A stretch of 16,768 nucleotides of DNA from JAZNOQ01 sp045589215 (lineage in GTDB: Bacteria > Bacillota > Clostridia > Oscillospirales > CAG-272): assembly GCA_045589215.1 (NCBI GenBank), contig JAZNOQ010000004.1, positions 1 to 16,768 on the forward strand, given 5' to 3'. Below are positions 14,408 through 16,768 of the stretch, piece after piece. The first letter of the stretch is position 1, and each line of letters opens with the position of its first letter. The notes under the pieces were generated by a model. It was given only the letters and a program-made list of their open reading frames with translations. It did not search any database and was not told where the DNA came from. Both the position numbers and the translations under genes were made by a program.

Positions 14408-14977
14408 TTGAAAAAACAGATAGAAAATACAGATAAACTGACCGACAAGGCGTTTTCTCGTATGCTGATCACTTCGCTTCTCGGGATACTCGTTTGCATC
14501 ATGTGTCTCGGATCAAGCACGTGGGCGTGGTTCTCGGACATTACTCCGAGCAGTCAGAATGAGATCCGCACCGCGGACGGTACGCAGCTTTCCATTTCGG
14601 TCAAAGATAAGAACGATAAGAATCTTGAAAATATTGAAAGCGGTGTAATGCTCACTGTGGGTGAAACGTACACGGTGACGGTCTCGCTTCCGGAGGACAG
14701 CTCGTCGGGGTATTGCATGATCAGTGTCGGTGGAAAGGACTACTATTCCGAATACATCCATAGTAGCATGGCACCCAAGACCATTACGTTTACCGTGAAG
14801 GTTGAAGCTGTTCAAGATAATCAAGCAAATCAGGTCGATCAGGCTGCTCAAACGGCTCAAAACGATCAAAAAACCAATCAGGTGGAAGTGGTATTCGCGG
14901 CTCGTTGGGGCATCTACGCGAGGGACTGCGACGTTGCGAAAGATGGAACACTCGTAATTCCATCCGTGATCTCGTAA
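14408..14977 (+). CDS. small SipW-dependent exported protein 5 with Gln/Asn-rich segment
   Basis: This 189-residue protein starts at TTG 14408, fixed by AAGGAGG at 14393-14399; the next ATG (14461) would remove the charged N-region. The signal peptide is KKQIENTDKLTDKAFSR, a hydrophobic core, then GSSTWAWFSD. The mature domain is short: IRTADGTQLSISV, LTVGETYTVTVSLPED, MAPKTITFTVKVEAVQ. It lacks the classic closing strand pair of the larger substrates. Residues 136-158 are a Gln/Asn/Ala-rich low-complexity stretch encoded by near-repeats of (R)AT-CA(A/G). The C-terminal VVFAARWGIYARDC resumes a strand-like pattern. It might be a minor, capping or nucleating component of the fibre system; this is inference. 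Confidence 0.8.
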   Translation: MKKQIENTDKLTDKAFSRMLITSLLGILVCIMCLGSSTWAWFSDITPSSQNEIRTADGTQLSISVKDKNDKNLENIESGVMLTVGETYTVTVSLPEDSSSGYCMISVGGKDYYSEYIHSSMAPKTITFTVKVEAVQDNQANQVDQAAQTAQNDQKTNQVEVVFAARWGIYARDCDVAKDGTLVIPSVIS

Positions 14978-15045
14978 TTTTGCGCTACGTAACTTTGCGG
15001 TGATCGCCAAGCGTAAAAGCAAACAGTAAAATAACGTTAAGGCGA

Positions 15046-15083
15046 GGGCTGACCGAAGCAATTCGGTCAGCCCTTCAATGTTT
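15046..15083 (+). terminator. hairpin terminator after the fibre-protein region
   Basis: GGGCTGACCGAA (15046-15057) pairs perfectly with TTCGGTCAGCCC (15062-15073) around GCAA. Only TTCAATGTTT follows, so the T tract is poor, but position and strength fit a terminator for substrate 5. A closely related hairpin lies at 15864-15894. Confidence 0.7.
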
Positions 15084-15112
15084 GCGTCGGGGAAGCAAAA
15101 AAGCATATTCTG

Positions 15113-15141
15113 TTGAAAAGTTCATAAAAATATGGTAAAAT
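15113..15141 (+). promoter_or_regulatory. promoter of the flavoprotein gene
   Basis: TTGAAA (15113-15118), a 17-base spacer and TAAAAT (15136-15141). The surrounding sequence is nearly the same as at 15925-15953. Confidence 0.75.
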
Positions 15142-15180
15142 GATCTCACCGACAAGAAAGATTTTGATGAGGAAAATAGT

Positions 15181-15651
15181 ATGTTCAGAGATTTAACGAG
15201 AAAAAAGCAACAGCTTTCGACGGCTACGTGCAAGGAGATCTTAAAACAGGAGGTGCGCGGCGTGCTTGCCGTCAATGGAGACGGCGGGTATCCACACGCG
15301 GTGCCGATCAATTTTTATTTTGATGAGGAAAGCAATAGGATCTATTTCCACAGCGGAAAGGTCGGGCATAAGCTCGATTCGATCAAAGGCAGCGATAAGG
15401 TTTCATTTTGCGTTTACGACAAGGGATATCATAAGGACGGACATTGGTCGCTGAGTATCAGAAGCGTGATCGTATTCGGGCGCATTCGCATTGTGGACGA
15501 TTGGTCTGACGAGCTGATCGTGAAATTTTGTAGGCGTTTTACGGATGATATGGATTACATCTATGACGAGATCGAAAATTTCAGAAGTAACACTACCGTT
15601 CTTTGCCTTGAGATCGAGCATATGACGGGAAAGCTTGTCAACGAAGCGTGA
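15181..15651 (+). CDS. pyridoxamine 5'-phosphate oxidase-related FMN-binding protein (NimA-like)
   Basis: This 156-residue cytoplasmic protein of the split-barrel flavin-binding fold is of the short type often annotated as 5-nitroimidazole (NimA-like) reductase. The pattern is LKQEVRGVLAVNGDGGYPHAVPINFYFDE (about 21-49, core strands with the PHAVPINF turn), IYFHSGKVGHKLDSI (54-68, phosphate/FMN-binding region), KVSFCVYD (73-80), and SVIVFGRIRIVDD (95-107). True pyridoxamine-phosphate oxidases are longer, so a vitamin B6 role is not supported; an FMN-dependent oxidoreductase of unknown substrate is the safest call. TGAGGA at 15168-15173 supports the start. It has its own promoter and terminator and no obvious link to the neighbours. 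Confidence 0.85.
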   Translation: MFRDLTRKKQQLSTATCKEILKQEVRGVLAVNGDGGYPHAVPINFYFDEESNRIYFHSGKVGHKLDSIKGSDKVSFCVYDKGYHKDGHWSLSIRSVIVFGRIRIVDDWSDELIVKFCRRFTDDMDYIYDEIENFRSNTTVLCLEIEHMTGKLVNEA

Positions 15652-15738
15652 CTGCTCGCCCGGTCTCTTCTTGTCCGCTACCCAAAAACCATAAAAGCGG
15701 AAACCGCTATATAAACAGAAAATTGACCAAGGAAAAAG

Positions 15739-15780
15739 CACCTATAGCGCTCTGTAAAAGGGGAGCGCTATAGGTGTTTT
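15739..15780 (+). terminator. intrinsic terminator after the flavoprotein gene
   Basis: CACCTATAGCGCTC (15739-15752) pairs perfectly with GAGCGCTATAGGTG (15763-15776), followed by TTTT. AAAAA before the stem lets it work on the other strand as well. The 338-base gap 15652-15989 otherwise contains a second hairpin (15864-15894), a promoter (15925-15953) and no gene. Confidence 0.88.
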
Positions 15781-15863
15781 AACATTCAAAGGCGACAAGG
15801 CATCATATTTGACTATGAAGCTTTATCCAATTTGTGTGATCACAATATGGAGCATAATGAGAA

Positions 15864-15894
15864 AAGGGCTAACCGCACGAGGCGGACAGCCCTT
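15864..15894 (+). other. second copy of a GGGCT...AGCCC hairpin
   Basis: AAGGGCT (15864-15870) pairs with AGCCCTT (15888-15894), with an inner CCGC/GCGG stem. It resembles the hairpin at 15046-15073 in sequence and in its distance to the following promoter. It is not needed as a terminator, since a strong one lies about 90 bases upstream. Confidence 0.55.
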
Positions 15895-15924
15895 AAAATC
15901 TGTGTGGGAGAAAAGAAAAATCGG

Positions 15925-15953
15925 TTGAAAAGTTTACAAAAATATGGTATAAT
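15925..15953 (+). promoter_or_regulatory. promoter of the TSUP-family gene
   Basis: TTGAAA (15925-15930), a 17-base spacer and a perfect TATAAT (15948-15953), 36 bases before the start codon. Confidence 0.85.
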
Positions 15954-15989
15954 ATCTCATATACAAACAGTGGCTTAACGGAGATAATA

Positions 15990-16589
15990 ATGGGAGATAT
16001 TTTAATGAAAATACTTGTGTGCTTTATCGCAGGTGCAGGTGCGGGTATCGGAACCGGCTTTGCCGGCATGAGTGCTGCTGCGGTGATAGGCCCTATGCTC
16101 ATAACCTTTTTAGGTGTTCCTGCCTACGATGCGGTTGGCATAGGACTGATCAGCGACGTTCTGGCAAGCCTTGTCAGCGCGTACACCTATAAGAAAAGCG
16201 GAAATTTGGACGTAAAGAATAGCCTGCCGTTGCTTGTGAGCGTACTTGTCGTAACGATGATCGGTAGCTTCGTAGCAAGCTTTCTGCCCGAGCAAGCCAT
16301 GAGCGGCACGATGCAGATCGCGTTGATTATTATCGGCTTGCGATTTCTTTTGAAGCCCGTCAACAAAACGAGAGAGCAATTGGAGGAAAGTTCCCCGAAA
16401 AGCAGACTGATCAAGTCCATCGTCGGCGGCATATTCGTTGGCTTTATCTGGGGCTTTGCAGGCGCGGGTGGTGGAATGATGCTACTTCTCGTTCTGACCT
16501 CTTTCCTTGGATATCCTATGCACTTGGCGGTTGGCACGAGCGTGTTTATTATGGCGTTTACAGCGCTGGCCGGTGGCATCAGCCACTAA
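15990..16589 (+). CDS. TSUP (TauE/SafE) family membrane transporter, probably 3'-truncated
   Basis: This 199-residue membrane protein is predicted to move sulfite/sulfonate-like or other organic anions. The two-fold repeat of the family is visible: GAGAGIGTGFAGMSAAAVIGP near the N-terminus (15-35) and VGFIWGFAGAGGGMM (150-164) in the second half. GYPMHLAVGTSVFIMAFTALAGGISH then ends abruptly. Family members normally continue 50-60 residues with two more helices, so the C-terminus appears lost and the product may be inactive. GGAG at 15980-15983 supports ATG 15990; ATG 16005 with GGGAG is an alternative. The stop codon lies in the first stem of the T-box leader that follows, as if a deletion or recombination had joined the two. 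Confidence 0.8.
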   Translation: MGDILMKILVCFIAGAGAGIGTGFAGMSAAAVIGPMLITFLGVPAYDAVGIGLISDVLASLVSAYTYKKSGNLDVKNSLPLLVSVLVVTMIGSFVASFLPEQAMSGTMQIALIIIGLRFLLKPVNKTREQLEESSPKSRLIKSIVGGIFVGFIWGFAGAGGGMMLLLVLTSFLGYPMHLAVGTSVFIMAFTALAGGISH

Positions 16590-16739
16590 GTCGGAGGCCG
16601 GTCTTAGGAAGACAATTTTCATTTTCAACTCCTTGGCTCACAGAACGACATGGCTACGATCCGACTTATCAATTTGGGTGGTACCGCAGGATTATGTACA
16701 TTCGTCCTGTCCCTTGTTTATCTTGGGGCAGGATTTTTT
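16588..16739 (+). promoter_or_regulatory. T-box riboswitch leader (tRNA-sensing)
   Basis: GGGTGGTACCGC at 16676-16687 is the conserved T-box. Its TGGT bulge would pair with the ACCA end of an uncharged tRNA having A as discriminator base. The antiterminator forms from GGG and CAGGA with TCCTG and TCCC (to 16713), competing with the terminator at 16704-16739. Upstream, AAGTCGGA (16588-16595) pairs with TCCGACTT (16660-16667), closing an unusually compact domain of about 80 bases. I could not assign the specifier codon by eye. It should control an aminoacyl-tRNA synthetase or an amino-acid biosynthesis or transport gene beyond the right edge. Confidence 0.85.
16704..16739 (+). terminator. T-box-controlled intrinsic terminator
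   Basis: GTCCTGTCCC (16704-16713) pairs with GGGGCAGGAT (16725-16734), including two G-U pairs, followed by a run of T to 16739. Its 5' arm is shared with the antiterminator, which is the basis of the switch. Confidence 0.88.
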
Positions 16740-16752
16740 GTTTTCTCTCAGC

Positions 16753-16760
16753 AAAGGAGG
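16753..16760 (+). promoter_or_regulatory. ribosome binding site of the next, unseen gene
   Basis: AAAGGAGG lies eight bases before the right edge, with no start codon in between. The T-box-regulated gene must therefore begin at or just after base 16769. Confidence 0.6.
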
Positions 16761-16768
16761 TCGGCTTA

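Overview
The window looks like part of a chromosome from an uncultured, probably gut-associated member of class Clostridia (Bacillota). The reasons are strong AGGAGG-type ribosome binding sites, a TTG start behind one of them, a T-box leader, a Veg-family gene, lantibiotic-immunity-type ABC transporters and SipW-type signal peptidases with TasA-like substrates. The genus cannot be read from the sequence. All supported genes are on the + strand. No tRNA, rRNA, CRISPR array, transposase or phage gene was seen.

Region 1 (2-3347) holds two tandem ATPase-permease pairs of the LanF/LanE type. The first ATPase is cut by the left edge of the window. Both pairs look like products of one duplication. 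An intrinsic terminator closes the unit. Region 2 (3487-6526) is a tightly overlapping four-gene operon: an OmpR-type response regulator, a histidine kinase with a very short extracytoplasmic loop, an eight-helix membrane protein of unknown function and a small two-helix membrane protein. Together regions 1 and 2 resemble an antimicrobial-peptide sensing and detoxification locus. No peptide precursor gene is visible. Region 3 (6613-7244) is a strong promoter, a leader of about 280 bases, a Veg-family gene and a terminator.

Region 4 (7376-14977) is the most interesting part. It encodes two SipW-like (ER-type, Ser/His) signal peptidases and five exported proteins. Each exported protein starts with the SipW-cognate class of signal peptide, a hydrophobic helix ending in (G/S)xTxA(L/W)F(T/S). 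Four of them clearly carry a TasA/camelysin-like beta-sandwich. In two, that domain is fused to a right-handed beta-helix. The order is peptidase 1, substrate 1, substrate 2 (beta-helix), substrate 3, peptidase 2, substrate 4 (beta-helix, 704 aa), then a run of hairpins and substrate 5. Spacings are short and no good terminator is seen before 14241. A promoter at 7413-7441, with a two-copy 12-bp direct repeat just upstream, may therefore drive most of the region. My inference is a secreted fibre or matrix system comparable in logic to tapA-sipW-tasA of Bacillus, but larger and with modular, possibly adhesive, subunits.

Region 5 (15046-16768) contains a pyridoxamine-phosphate-oxidase/NimA-like flavoprotein gene and a TSUP-family transporter gene. 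Each is preceded by a similar hairpin-plus-promoter module. The TSUP gene appears to lack its last 50-60 codons. Its stop codon abuts a T-box riboswitch whose regulated gene starts just beyond the right edge.
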